This document shows positions 38,798-51,900 of a stretch of 64,000 bases of DNA, in pieces. The translations under genes were made by a program, and so were the position numbers. The DNA comes from Rhea pennata (lineage: Eukaryota > Chordata > Aves > Rheiformes > Rheidae): positions 95,151,435 through 95,215,434 of the forward strand of contig NC_084665.1 of assembly GCF_028389875.1 (NCBI RefSeq). Direction: 5' to 3'. The notes below the pieces were generated by a model. That model was given only the letters and a program-made list of their open reading frames with translations. It ran no database searches and was not told the origin of the DNA. How positions within the stretch are numbered: position 1 is the first letter of the stretch; each line of letters begins with the position of its first letter.

Positions 38798-41273
38798 ACA
38801 GAAAAAACAAGGCTAGTTCCTATAAGCCTAATTTTTCTCTGCAGGGGCGTGTGTCTCCACAGGAAAATTTTTAGAAGTCCACAAATCAAGAGAGTTTGAA
38901 GGCTGCTAGTTTGAAGGCCAGGACTTGCAGTCCGGTGGGCTAGGAGATAAAGTCAGCCAACCTCAAACTGGAAATAAATTGTGAAATTTGATTTGCTTGA
39001 AATAATACATAACTGGATCACGTTATACTTTAATGTGGCAGATTGTCCCTATTTGATTTATCTAATATGTCTAAAATATGTTCTTTATTCACTAAAAATT
39101 ACTGCTTTGCATGAGGAAAATTCCACAGGCTTTCTTGTGTGGGAGGCTTTATTAGATTATCAGAATAGTTTACTCTGGCCTTAAAAGCAATTAAACCCTG
39201 TGCAGCTCATTTTTATCATAGTCTTTGAGCATGTTGCATACCACTCCTGGGGTGTGGCAGCAGACCAAGTAAGATGATTTGCTCCAGTTGCGGTGACCTG
39301 AGCTAGCATTTTCCTCCAGACTTGCACTTTGGGCTGCCTCCACCTGACTGAGCTGTGAGCGGCAGGTTTTCAGGCTCTGAACTCAAAGTGTCCAAACATG
39401 ATACTAATGTTATCAATATTTTTTCTGTCATTTGTCATAGACAGTGTCGTGCCCCTCTAAATTTGATGGGCCATTTGGCTTTCTTGATGAGGCTGTACAT
39501 CTTGTCTCTACTCATCTTTGAATTATTCCCCACTTCATTTGGAGAAGGCTTATGAAATGTCAGCATTTTTGTTGGCACAATGCAGAAATATAAAATCTAA
39601 AATAACAGAAATGGCCAAACCTTTTGACATGTTTCTTTCATTTAAATTGCACAAAAAGTCCAAAATATGCTTGTTGAAAGATCAAGACAGTGTAAGAAGA
39701 ATGGAAATTAAAGATACCTTCTTCTTATCTCACTGATAAAGTATGCAAAACTATTACAGGAAAGACTATAAAATGCCATTAAGTGTTCCTGGAAGTTTGC
39801 GACTGTGGCAAGGATCTTAAGCCATTGATTTTTTGATATGACAGACATGTTTACTGCTAACAAACTTAAGATTTAATGGCATATATTTTGCAGATAACAT
39901 GAAAAGGGAGGAAGAGGTGTAAGGAAAAAATAAATAGCAGTGTTAATTATGCAATTGACTGTTAACTTCTATTTTTTCTTTCTTTTAGTAAAAGAATTAA
40001 CATTTAAGAAAATATTTGGATTATGGAATGTCACAAAGTTTCATTACTTTCATTAATTTGTCAAGACTATAAAATAGACAACTAAATTAAACCTATGAGC
40101 TGAATGGCAGAAGTATGTTTTATTTTTTGATATTAAGGAAGCAGGTGGTTGGGCTGAGTATGTAGCAGATCTTATATCTAAAAAGCAATATCAACTTCTA
40201 GGACATGACAGTGGTATCTAGAAAAGTGAAAAAAGATACCTAAGCCTTGCAAAATATAGATTTGAGGGAATGGAGCCAAGATCAGATTAATTGAAACATG
40301 ATTAACCTCCTTCCTGGCCATCTTACTGTAAGGCAGCACAAGTTAAACCATAAAGCAAAAAGAAAGCTAAAAGTATTATCAGAGTCTAAAATAATACAGC
40401 TTTTATGAAAATGAGCAATAGGACTTACTAAAGCAGAGTGTCAGAAGACCATGGTGCACTACTCTTCAAACAAAAGGAAAGTTAATTTTTAAAAGCTGAG
40501 ATACTGATAACTCTTCAGTACATTTAAAGAGCCAACTTGAAGAACTAACTGTTCTTGTTTGCACAAAATTATGTATTTGGTAAAGCTCCTTAGGACATTA
40601 AGTTAATAAAATCTAAGACCATGTGGATAAATTTGTTTCTAATATATTGGTGCAATTAATTATGATGTAAAATAATTAAAAAGGGAAAAAGTAAAAAAGC
40701 TATATCCTTTGGATGCCAATATGACTTAAAAATTTTGATATAGTCAGATACTACAGTGATGAATAGCTAAGACAAAAATTGCATAATAATACTATTGTAT
40801 GTATTCCAGAAAAAGCTTATTTACATGCACACATTTTAAGGTCAAGGGGGACTGGTAAGATCAGAAGAAAGATCTATTTTCTTCTTCCCTATAAAAAAAC
40901 ACCGATTTTCAGCCAGTAATTTCTGCCTCGAGCCCAGAATTTCTCTATAGCAGTATCGTCCAAATCTTTTATATTGACATTTCAGGTTGTAAAAAGTTTT
41001 CTTCCATTTTCTACTAAAATAAGTAGGGAGAAATGTAATAATGTGAACAACAACAATCCTAAAAAATGGGTAATATGTATATGTATATGTATGCTCTGAG
41101 AGGCTAATACTGTACCTTGAAAATTTGCATACTGGAAATGGAGGAAGGAGATTTTCTTTGCTCAAGGTCCTATTTTCATTGTCCCTCTTGATTGCCTGAT
41201 ATGACTTCTCAGTTGAGAAGCTCTGCATTATAGCATATCTTATAGTAAGTCATCCATTCTTAATTAAAAGTAC
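38796..41273. other. AT-rich noncoding stretch
   Basis: No gene or recognised element. A short (TATATG)n-like tract lies near 41077-41092. Confidence 0.45.
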
Positions 41274-41625
41274 TTGTTCCTAGGAAACATGACCCAATTG
41301 TTAATAACTGTCACTGTCCAAAATATCTACCTTTCTCCTAATATGAGTTTTTCAAACTCCAGCTTCAGGCTTCTGGATCCACTATACCTTTCTTTGCTCA
41401 AACACCCTTCTGTCAACAATTTTGTTGTCATGCAGATATCTGTAGACCATAAGCAACATTTTAGGTTTTTCTAGGGATGTAATAAACAACTCAAACTTTT
41501 TCAGCCCTTCACTGTTGTGTGCATCTTCTATCCAGGCCATGTAACTTTTTTTTGAATACTTTTCAATTTCTCATCACTGATTTTGGAGCATGGCACTAGA
41601 GCAAGACAACATTTTTGCCTTCAAC
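41274..41625 (-). mobile_element. Ancient CR1 LINE fragment, antisense
   Basis: The plus strand reads like the reverse complement of an old sauropsid CR1 3' ORF2 region. Recognisable stretches are CTTTGCTCAAACACCCTTCT (41394 on), TTGTTGTCATGCAGATATCT, AACTTTTTCAGCCCTTCACT and CTTTTCAATTTCTCATCACT, followed by a relic of the TGGTGCCC-AGAACTGGACA segment near 41588-41608. The pieces are in the correct order. The coding frame is fully decayed. It is a different, older copy from the neighbouring plus-strand CR1 and lies in the opposite orientation. The left boundary is approximate. Confidence 0.65.
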
Positions 41626-41688
41626 TGAGGCTGAGATGCTGAGAGTGAAGGCTGCTTTTGCCGTGCAAAATTTATAATCACTCTGTTA

Positions 41689-42714
41689 GGATTGTGATCA
41701 GTGGTGCAGAGTCTAGCTCGAGGCCTGTAGCTAGTGGAGTTCCCCAGGGCTCAGTACTGGGTCCCATTCCATTCAACTTCTTCATCAGTGACCTGGATGA
41801 GGGGACAGAGTGCCTCCTCAGCAGGTTTGCTGATGATCTCAAGCTGGGGGGAGTGGCTGACACACCTGAGGGCTGTGCTGCCATTCAGAGAGACCTGGAC
41901 AGGCTGCAGAGCTGGATGGAGAGGAACCTCATGAAGTTCAACAAGGGCAAATGCAGGGTCCTGCACTTAGGGAGGAATAACTCCATGCACCAGTACAAGC
42001 TGGGGGCTGACCTGCTGGAAAGCAGCTCTGCATAGAAGGATCTGGAAGTGATGGTGGACAATTAGTTGACCATGAGCCAGCAATGTGCCCTTGTGGACAA
42101 GAAGGCCAATGGTGTCCTGGGGTGCATTAGGAAGAGTGTTGCCAGCAGCTCAAGGGAGGTGATCCTGCCCCTCTACTCAGCGCTGGGGAGGCCTCATCTC
42201 AAGTACTGTGTCCGGTTCTGGGCTCCAAGAGAGACATGGAGCTACTGGGGAGAGTCCAGCATAGGGCTACAAAGATGATCAGAGGGCTGGAGCATCTGCC
42301 CTATGGGGAACAGCTGCGAGAGCTGGGCCTCTTCAGCCTGGGGAAGAGAAGACTGAGGGGGGATCTTGTCAATGTCTGTAAATACCTTAAGGCATGGGGG
42401 GGGGAGGTCAAGGGGATGAGGCTGAACTCTTTTCAGAGGTGCTAAACAACAGGATACGAGGCAACAAGCACAAACTAAACCACAGGAAGTTCCGCCTGAC
42501 CATGAGGGGGAATTTCTTCCCTGTGAGAGTGACGGAGCCCTGGCACAGGTTGCCCAGAGAGGTCGTGGAGTCTCCTTCTCTGGAGATAGTCAAAACCCAC
42601 TTGGATGTGATGCTGTCTAACATGCTGTAGGTGACCCTGCTTGAGCGGGGGGGTGGGGGGGGGGTTGGACTAGATGATCTCCAGAGGTCCCTTCCAACCT
42701 CAACCATTCTGTGT
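41689..42714 (+). mobile_element. CR1 LINE, 5'-truncated, avian type
   Basis: About 1.03 kb of the 3' end of a chicken-repeat-1 retrotransposon: the C-terminal part of ORF2 followed by the short 3' UTR. It ends in the hallmark GACTAGATGATCTCCAGAGG, CCTTCCAACCTCAACC and ATTCTGTG. The start is abrupt in mid-ORF2, as is usual for CR1, which is mostly 5'-truncated. It has no poly(A) tail, also typical. The 3' UTR contains a G-rich run at 42647-42664. It is far less diverged than the two antisense CR1 relics, so it inserted later. Confidence 0.95.
41691..42630 (+). pseudogene. CR1 ORF2 remnant: reverse transcriptase C-terminal part, broken
   Basis: CR1 ORF2 encodes an endonuclease-reverse transcriptase that copies the element RNA at the target site. 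Here only the C-terminal half of the RT and the region after it survive. The first segment carries the conserved [10 protein letters not shown] motif and the catalytic FADD (nt 41826-41837, the YxDD-type box). In-frame stops follow at 42033-42035 and 42063-42065. The frame resumes to about 42235, shifts by one at roughly 42230-42240, and shifts again near 42395. The last segment resembles the ORF2 C terminus and ends with a stop at 42628-42630. The element therefore cannot make a working enzyme. Confidence 0.9.
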
Positions 42715-45535
42715 GTTTGTATGTGATTCTTTATTTCCACTGCCAGATGTTTAAACTGCTGAAGAGGGCCTACATTTCTTTCCCATATAGTTCGTCAAAA
42801 CTCATATCATCTGTCCCAAGACATTTTAGGCAATCTCACAGGAACCTGACTACTGCAAAATTAAATACAAATCTCTCCTCTATATCTGACACTAACATTA
42901 GCTCCAAAAAATGGCAATAGCTTTTGCTACTGCGCTTGTTCACTCTCTAGGGCCACATTCTGCCCCTTTGCTTCCATGGAGGAGTACATGTCTCTGGAAA
43001 TAATCCTGTTGAAATAAGATCCTTGTAAAGTACTTTAATAGTCCACATTGGATAGGACCATAGAATTTGCTCTATTATGACCTTGAACGATTCAGATAGC
43101 TAGCACAAAAAAGATGGACTCATACAGAATTAAATGTCTTTAAGCAGAACTAATTGGTGGTAAAGATGCAGCATGTTTTACGACTAGTTCAGCATTGGCT
43201 CTAGCCTTTGGTGTTTTGATAGAAATAATGCTGGGAGCTTTGGCTTTCATTAAAAATTTTCTTAGAAGACTTTACTTTGGACTCTAGCATCCTGCGTTTT
43301 TCAATAAGGATATACCATACTTTCTAGACCTACTTGTACAAATTAAGAATGCCAGACTAAAAAGTCTATCAACATCTGTGGTCCTTTTTTTTCCTACTGT
43401 TATTCCCCATCCTCCACACACTATCTATTTATAATTATTTTTCCATCCAACCAATAGGGAAGATACTTAAATGTGAACCATTCTCATATTGTACAAAGTT
43501 TTACACTTCCATCAATGCAGAATAACTGTACTCTTTCCTATGCTAGAAGTTCTTATATTTTCCTCGATTCACTTGCAAAATCTTCTGAATTCCCCCATGT
43601 CTATGCTCAGATTCCTAGAATGTTACAAGAGTAATATCTGTGGTTTGCAGCTGGGGACTAAGATTGCAGTTGTGCAAGAGTGAGCAGACATGCATCAGCA
43701 GGTCACTATTGAAACCCACCCACAAGGGTTGGCAGCATAGGTTGCCAATCACCCTCCTAAGAAATTGCATTGTTTTCCACTCAGTGAGTGTACCACTAAC
43801 TAATGGGAGAGAAATGTTGAGAATCATTTGGTTTCACTGAGATTTGTGAGCCAATTAATTGTTATGTTTGCCTGATTGCTGTAGTTTAATGGATAAAGTA
43901 CTATTAAAATTGCACTTTGAGAGATAAGTTAAGGCCACAACAGCCCAAAAGATACTCATCTGATTGGAATACCTCAGTTTGACATGGAAGAACAAAATTA
44001 GATGTTCTTTATAAAATATGGGTAATATGTAACATTTAAATTCAAAGTGTAAGCATGCTACACTAAGCTTTGTGCCAAGACATTATCTGTTTTTACAATA
44101 ATCTTCCAAATAGCTGTTTCTGTAAAATAGAAGACTTCATATTTTTACATATTCCAGCTATTCTGTCCAAGTCAAATATTTAAATGGACAACAAGAGATT
44201 AGTGATTATTACTTGGTCACCAAAATAAAATCTGTTTGACACATTGGGAACATCTGGGGCATTTATAAATGCACTGTCAGTGTGATATTGGAATATCAGT
44301 TACTTGACATTAGTTTCCTATATGTTGAAATCACCACGAAGAGCATGACACCTTTTTGCTACCCATCCTACAATTTGCACAGTGACCCAGCATCACTCAT
44401 GGGTATTGTTATGACTGGCTTGAATCTCTTGCTTTTGCTCAGAAAGAACTGGGTGCCTTCATGGACAAAGATCAATGAGCAAATTGGCTAGTACCTTTCT
44501 CCTTCCTTCCTCTCTTCCTTCCTTCCTTTCTTCCTTTCTTCTTCCCTCCCTCCCTCCTCATCTACCTCCAGATGATGATGGCAAACTGTTACTTGGGATA
44601 AGCTTTCTGAAAGATGTCCATTTTGTATATCTCTCTGAAGCACAGCTCTGATCAGAAGAGAGCTGTTGAGGTGAGGAGTTTTCCTTGCCAAGGACATTTC
44701 CAGGGACTGTTTTCACAGGAGTTAGTATAACTTTCCTCTGCAGTCTGACATCTGAGAAGTCTTTGGAGAGCCTTGATATCATGGTAGTTTGTAGGCTGAA
44801 AAGCTGCGCGATATAATTATTGTCCCCATGATTAAGAGACTTAAGGCTTAGAACTAAAATCAGTTATTAGATCCAGAAGCAAGTGTGGATACAATAAAAT
44901 GTACACAACCCTGGAGTGATATGTCCCTAAAGCTCCTTCTTGCCTGCTGCATATCAAACTAATTGGGGGTTTTGTGGCTTTTCTTTTCTTCTCCAGTAAG
45001 TGTTAGAGACAGCAGGAATTACTGTAGGAAGCTCTTGGTCTGGAAGAATCGGGTTGTCTTTGGAATAAATATCACATTGAAAGTTTTCCAACCTAAGCCT
45101 TTTATTAATTTCTCTATGTCATCTTAATATATTTAAGCTGTGTAAAAATATGCTATGAAAAGTTCTCCCCACGTGTGCTTTTTCCTCAAGTGAAGTGCAT
45201 ACCTTTCAAATTATAAACTTCCTACATGTCCTAGGAAACTCCTCACTGTATAAATAATTGAACTCATCTGCTGTGAACACAAGTATTCTTTCTCTACCAG
45301 TCTAAAATATATGCCTAAATGCACAACTTGTATTTAGTGCTTTAAATAGTAATTACTTCCGTGAAGTCACTGGAAGCCTTAAAAGGATTTGACAGTTTCT
45401 CCGCAATCTTTCGGTGACTGTAGTAGCTGGGCTGTGCAGTGCTACATCCACTGATAATTCAGCAGCTGAGGAACTCAGTAAAGCCTGCTCCAAACTTCTC
45501 AGCTGTTGACAGGCTTGACTTGCTGAGAACACTGG
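42715..45535. other. AT-rich noncoding stretch
   Basis: No gene or further recognisable CR1 sequence on the right side of the insertion, although an old CR1 lies on the left. It contains one long pyrimidine tract, listed separately. Confidence 0.45.
44494..44559. repeat. 66-nt pure pyrimidine tract, (TTCC)n/(TTTC)n
   Basis: Every base is C or T. Units are mainly CCTT and CTTT, ending in CCCTCCCTCCCTCC. A possible triplex-forming microsatellite. Confidence 0.95.
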
Positions 45536-45545
45536 TTAAATATAG
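45536..45545 (+). promoter_or_regulatory. TATA-like box ahead of an exon-like block
   Basis: TTAAATATAG lies about 30 nt upstream of an exon-like block with a good donor at its end. In AT-rich DNA a TATA-like word is weak evidence by itself. Confidence 0.15.
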
Positions 45546-45569
45546 CACACGCGAGCTGAGCTCAACAAA

Positions 45570-45925
45570 GTCATTGCTGTAACACTGTGCGAAGAGACCA
45601 GAAGAGGGGAAATACAATCTGAGAACTAAACTGCCAAAGCCTAACACCACCTAGCAACAGTTGAAAAAACTTTTAAACAAAAGTCTGGGTGAGACACCGA
45701 CAGAGTATACCCCTACTTCTCCTGCCTGGGATTTCTGTGAGAGCGGCTACGGTCTTCTGTTCTCTACCCTCTTGCCTTCACCACTTCAGCTGCTGGTGGA
45801 CCTAGAAAAGTGGGAAAAGTTTCTCTCTTTGTGTTCTCCTGGGCTGGATCAGGCTAATACTGTGGGACAAGCTGCTGCAATCTTGAGGGGTGAAGGATAT
45901 ATTCCTAGGTTCTTCTTGCTCCCAG
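45570..45925 (+). other. Exon-like block ending in a consensus donor
   Basis: A roughly 355-nt block, less AT-rich than its flanks, ends in CTTGCTCCCAG|GTAAGA, with GT at 45926-45927. No acceptor is obvious at its left end. A TATA-like element sits about 30 nt before the notional start. An open frame without an ATG start runs through 45661-45925 and past the donor, and I do not recognise it. It could be the first exon of a lncRNA, an alternative first exon or an old LTR-type promoter fragment; chance is also possible. Confidence 0.2.
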
Positions 45926-48900
45926 GTAAGACTTGGCTAACTGTTCTTAGTGGATTCTTTTTACAAGAAGTGATTTTCTTTTCTAATGGTTGCTGTTTCC
46001 TTCTATGAACAATATTCTGCATGAACTGAAAACTTCAGCAGAGAAAAGTTGGGATAGCAGGTTTGGATGTTTTGTTTTTTGCTCTTTCATCACAGAAAAA
46101 ATGCTCAGATAATTTTTGTAATTTTTAGAACAAAGAGTAATCAAGTAGGTAGTAACAGTATGAAAAAAAAATGTATGGCTTTTGACAAAGATCTTGTCTT
46201 TTCTGCTCATGTTCTGACAGAAGACAAACTAAGATTTAAGAACAAAATACATATCCTCCCTTACCAGTGATAGTTTAATAGCTAATTAAAAGACAGTAAC
46301 AGCCTCTGTGGTAAGAGGAAATAGCCATTCAGTAACTGCATTAACTGAACATTTTGTGACCTAGTGCACTTGTATTTTTCTTTCCTGAATAACATCAAGT
46401 GCACAGACACACCTGGTACATTTTGTACTACCCTTGTGACAGCAGGTCTTGGTTCTTCTCCTTGTACTTATTTATATAGCACAAGCATTAATCTCTGTTT
46501 GATTGATTCGCTTTATAACATAATCTTCCTAAAGAGTGACCTTACATTTGTTATACCCCAGTGTGCTTGAGCTGGCTGGTTGTTTGTAAAGTGACTGTTT
46601 CTTTTAGCAAAATAAATGAGAAACCAGTTCTCAGATCTTTCACCCCGACAGCACAATAGAAGCCTGTTTATCTGTGTGAAATGCATATCCTATGGTCACA
46701 TAATGGTCGTGTAATTTAAGGGAGGAATTGCTTACCATGATTTGTGTATGTCTAAACTGACAAAAACTGTTTGGTCAATTGAAGAATGAACATAATTTCC
46801 CCCAGTCTTTTAAAACTATATTATCCATGCAAAAGAAATTCAGTATCCACAAATTTTTAAAAGAAGCACTGATTATGAATTCATATTATATATGATATGT
46901 TATTCATATATAATATGAATTCAGTTATGAAGGCAAAGATGCAAAGAATGCATTTAACCCATGCAAAAACCCTAGTCAGGGATTTACGTAGAATTGTCTC
47001 AAATGAAAAATATTTGCCCTAAAGAAGGAAGGGACTAACTAAGTGGCCTATGCTGTTTGACACTTAGGCTAAGGGACTGCCTCAGGAAGATGAGAGTGTC
47101 TTGCTGTAGCTAAGTAATTCTAGGTTTGTCCCTACATACTATATAAATCACATGAGTACCACATCTTAGCAGTGACACGCTAACAGATTAGATAGATAGA
47201 ATTAAAATATTTTGAGGCAACTTTGTGTTAGTGGTTGAGAATGTAACTGCCATGAAACAATAAAAGAAAGGAAGTATTAGGATAGACAAAAAATCTTAAA
47301 AACCAAAATAATGTAGTTCACATTGTCTGTCATAGCAAGGGGCACACTACTTAAGCACCTAACAGGAATGCTTTTGGTGGCTATGATTTAATATGATAAT
47401 CATTATTATGGAATTACTATAGCCCTATGGTATCTAAAAGCTGAATCCCTCCTGGAAACTTTGATATTACTCTTTAATATAGACATTTCTTGAAAAAATT
47501 ATTTTTCTTCAAAGCAACCTGTAGAATGAGAACTAAAACTGTGACAGTATGATGTGTACAGTTTTTGTCATCTGGACATTAGAGTGAAAATAACTTTCTT
47601 ATTTTCATTGAATTAATTGGCAAACAATTAAAATTGTGGAGAAATATATCAATATGCATGGATGACAAAAACCATAAAAAATGCAGAAATTTTATGCTGA
47701 TTACTGGTTGCTTTCTGTTTTTAGCTGTTGCTCAGCAAAATGTATGGTTTTATAATTTTACTTTTCTTGCACAATCTACCTACACTGAAGTTTTTAAAAG
47801 CAAAAGGCAAGTTTTGCCTTTGGACAGGACTATAGATTAGTTGCAAAAGCAACTTCCAATTTTAACACATGGAGTTGCAGTTTTAAATGCATCTGTCTTC
47901 CTTTCCATTTCAAAATGGGGAATGAGGCTAAAATTACTCTTCTCAACAGGTGTCCACAAAAAGGCTGTGAGATTGATTTTCCAATCAAAACTGTGGAATA
48001 TGTAATGTGGCTATTCAACAGATGGTTTCATTTTTGAATAATAGCCAATTCTGCTAATGATTACAGTGAAACTAAGTTCAATTTTACATCAAATCAAAAA
48101 GTAATTTAGGTTTTGGCGGTATTCTCCTTCAGAGAGATTTTCTTGGAAGATAAATACACACAGCATACCCATTTATTTTTTCTGTTATATATTACTTTGA
48201 TTTTGTTTTTATTCCCGTAGCCGTGGAAAATGAATGCTACCTTTCATGGTGCTAAAGACTGTATATCTCTCCCACTCTGAATCCACTTACAAACTCTGCC
48301 TGTGGCTCAGTTCTTTCACCTTCATTATAGCAATATTATAATTTATGGCCTCTTTTTGCCAGTCTAGCCACAGCTAAAGCTATCATCTTAAGTGAGTATT
48401 TTGTCATCCCATCACATCAAGAGTCTTTCAGTCTCTTTACAGAACCTCTAGTTCTTTTTTAACAACAGAATCCACAGACTTGAAACTCATCTTCAGACCC
48501 ACTGCAGTTCCGTTCCAGCCTACATCCGCTGCGATTTAACCATGCTCCTCCTGCTTGTATGTGGTAGGCTATTGCCTTCCGCTCAGGTATTAACTGGTCC
48601 ATCTTCTGTGTTAAAGGCTTTGTTAAACCTGAAGCTAATCTAGTGATGCGTGGTGCAAAGACTATGCTCGCTACTAATGGCGCTCTGCTGACCGAGGTAG
48701 GACTCCTGAAGATCTAGTTGTGCTTCCTGGCAGCAGGCTGTACCGTAAGCACAGTTCTTTCAGAAAATCTGCACTTTAGCAGTATGTCCTGTTTCGTTCC
48801 TCCAAGTCACAGTTTCATCAGCATAGCCATTTCCATAATAAATGCTTTTATTGATATAGGTGTATCAATAAAATGATCTTTTTGTTGGCACAGAATCATG

Positions 48901-51900
48901 CATATGTTTACTTTAAGGCTTTTGGTCTCATCTAACATAGTTGATGTGCCTCCAGGCATAAATTAAGAATGTGCCTCAGAGCTTTACTGAGTCAAAGGCC
49001 AAGATGATGCCACTGAATTCAAAGTGAGTTTTCTTTTGACTCCTCTCAAGGACATTTAACAAAATAGATAATCTATAGTCCTGTCCAAATAACTCTTTTT
49101 ACCAAGAGATGATTAATTTTTCTCTTAATTTCCTCTTTCTTCTCCTTGTTTCTTATGAGCTGCTTTTGCAGTTTGCCATACTAATTTAAAAGGTAAATTA
49201 AATTTGGGAGCAGATATTTTGTCTTCCAGAATTCCAAAATGTCATTCAGAGAAATAGAGCTATAACTGTGTGTGAAGAAATCAGATGAAATAATAACACA
49301 AAAAAGAAGGAACTTTGCATTATCTATTCATATTTCCTATTTTACCAAAAGTGTTTAGTATCTAAGACATGGGAAAAAGCGATGAAAAATAAAAAGAGAA
49401 AATAGTTTATATGTGGTATGGTAATTATGTTATCTATTTAAACATTTCTTTACAAGAAGCACAAACACCCAGAATTTTCAACTTCAGCATATTATTCTGG
49501 TGCTTTCTGTTTTTTGAGCCTTCTCTCCTTTTATTTCTCTCAGGGTTTTCTGCTGCAAGTTTTTTTCCACTTTTACATATAATAGCAGCAAATTTCAGGC
49601 TCCACTTATTATGTAAGACTGACAAGATAAAGCAGAATTTGGGGAATATTGATTTTTCTTGATATTGGAGGATATTGGATAACTGAGGAAACAATTATTT
49701 AGTGAAGAGTTAATATTTCTTATCTTCTCTTTTCTCATTCAGAAGCTGGTAGTTGTACCAAATTAGTCATACTAGAAAATAAAGGATGTACAACAGTCTT
49801 GTAGTTACTCTTTGAGGTACTTAATTCCAGACAGCAGGAATAATTGTACCTATTTCCTCTTTGGGACTGGCAAAGGGAGTCTCCAGCCATGTTGGAGATC
49901 GCATGTCACCTGATGTGTTTGTTAAAAGTTTGCTTTTCTGGTCACTTGGTTAGAATTTTAATTTTTTGGATTTTTCAGCGACTCGTCCAGTTTCTGCAGA
50001 TAACCTGTACTTTCCGTGTTACTTTTTAGTCTTACCATCTTAGCAAAAAAAGATACTAATATCAATACAGATACAGAGTCTTACTAAACTGGGACAATAT
50101 TTTTGGTTTAATTGAGGATGGTTTTGCTCTCTCATTCTCTTTTTGCTTTAGTCCCCAAAATCTTTCCCAGAAGTAAAACATACAAATACATACAAGACAT
50201 AAGGATGACATGTAAGATTACATAGATTGTGGTCACCATCAAAATGGTTTATACACTTCTCAAATACAGAGAAAGACACATTTCTTACCATTAAGAGCAT
50301 TAAGAGCATATGGATATAAAAGCATAATTATGTGGTATTTTAGAACTATATTTTATAGTCCCATGCCATTGAAATGCATGATTTATCCTTGTCTACTTAG
50401 AAAGCAGTGTTCTGAGGCAAGGAGATGTTATTTATTGATTTTCCCCAGTTAATAGAAAATTGCTATATGTGATATCATAGAACAGAAAGGAAAATTAACA
50501 ATTCTGCCATCCAGCTTCTTAATTTTGCAGCACTATCAAAGCTAAAAGTTAATCACAAATGTGTGCGTATGTGCCTGCACGTGTGCCTGCCTTTTATAAG
50601 AGAAGAAATGGGTTTTTGGCATTACAGAATGCATGGCTGAAGGAGTGGGACAAACACACATGAAGTGCAGGGAAACAGGCGGGAGCTTGTACTTTTTCCC
50701 TTAAATGGGCAACCTGACTCCTTGCTGTTAGCTGACACAAGCAAAGGGCTGTGTGAATTTAAAAGATTGCTGTAGGTTGTCCAAAAGAGTTTCATTTCAA
50801 AGCTGATAAAAAGTACTTAACATCTTAATAATGTGTGATTTGACCAGACTCATTCAGATATTAACCAGAGGGCTTTCAGAGCAAGAGCAAAAACCTCAAT
50901 GAATATGCAATAACTATTTGAGTTTGATTTATATCCTTTAACAGCTCTTTAATACAGTAAGGATCGCGTTCTTTGCCTTTCCTTTTTGGGGAAATGGTGT
51001 CAGAGTGTATAATGTTAGTGATTTATGCTGTTGGAGGGCTTGCTCCAGTGCGTGTGTAAAAGTAGTATTTTGGAAGCTAAATCCATTTTCTATCCAAGGC
51101 TTGTAGGTTTGAAGTGAGGGGGGTGTCTAACCAATGTGTTATGGATGTGGCTAGCCAGAGTTACAGCTTCACTAACAAACTCAAAAAACAAAACAAAAAA
51201 AGTAGATTCTACTGTAGTGACAGAAAAGGAATTTTTAGAAAGTTTTTAAAGCTGCTCCTTTAAAAATAAAAAAAGTGTAGTTGAGTATGAAAGAAGTATC
51301 CTTGGTACAAGAATTTTCATAATAGTTTATCATCAGACTGATTGCATTTTTCAGAAAATATAAACCAAATGAATGCAACTGAAAGCAGTAGACTGCTAAC
51401 ATCAGTGTAATCGAGTTGCTGCCAACTTGCCTTGTTTATCTAAGAGATCTCTGTGAAAATAAGGTCTTTCCCACACAGGCATGAGTCATAGGCTGTAATG
51501 GGGCTAAGCAGACATGCTTCAGCTTTTTAATGTACACGTATCTAAACTAACCTGTTTTAGTGCCTGTTCCTGTAGCTAAATGAGATCTAGCTTGGCAACA
51601 GGAAGGGAGAAGTGGTGGTGAGTTCATGATGCTATTTCTGTGTAATAACCTGAATGCCTAAGGAAACGATGCAATTTCCATTTATTGGGAAAATTGCAGT
51701 TACTGTGACAACAAATAAACACTGAAGAAAAACACATGCAATTTATCCTCCAGTTCAAATTTCTAGTAGATGGGGTATTCCTAAAATCCCGTACTATCTA
51801 GTTATGCGACTCAAAGGACATTCTTATTTTTTAAGTAAGATTCAGATTGTTAAAGAAATATGCCTTTAAAAGACATAGGCAAGGACACAAATGAAAGGAT

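Noticed and set aside
51576-51617. 42-nt segment with an excellent branch site, acceptor and GTGAGT donor
   Set aside because: All three frames contain stops, so it is not coding. It is kept as an example of how good splice-site pairs occur by chance here.
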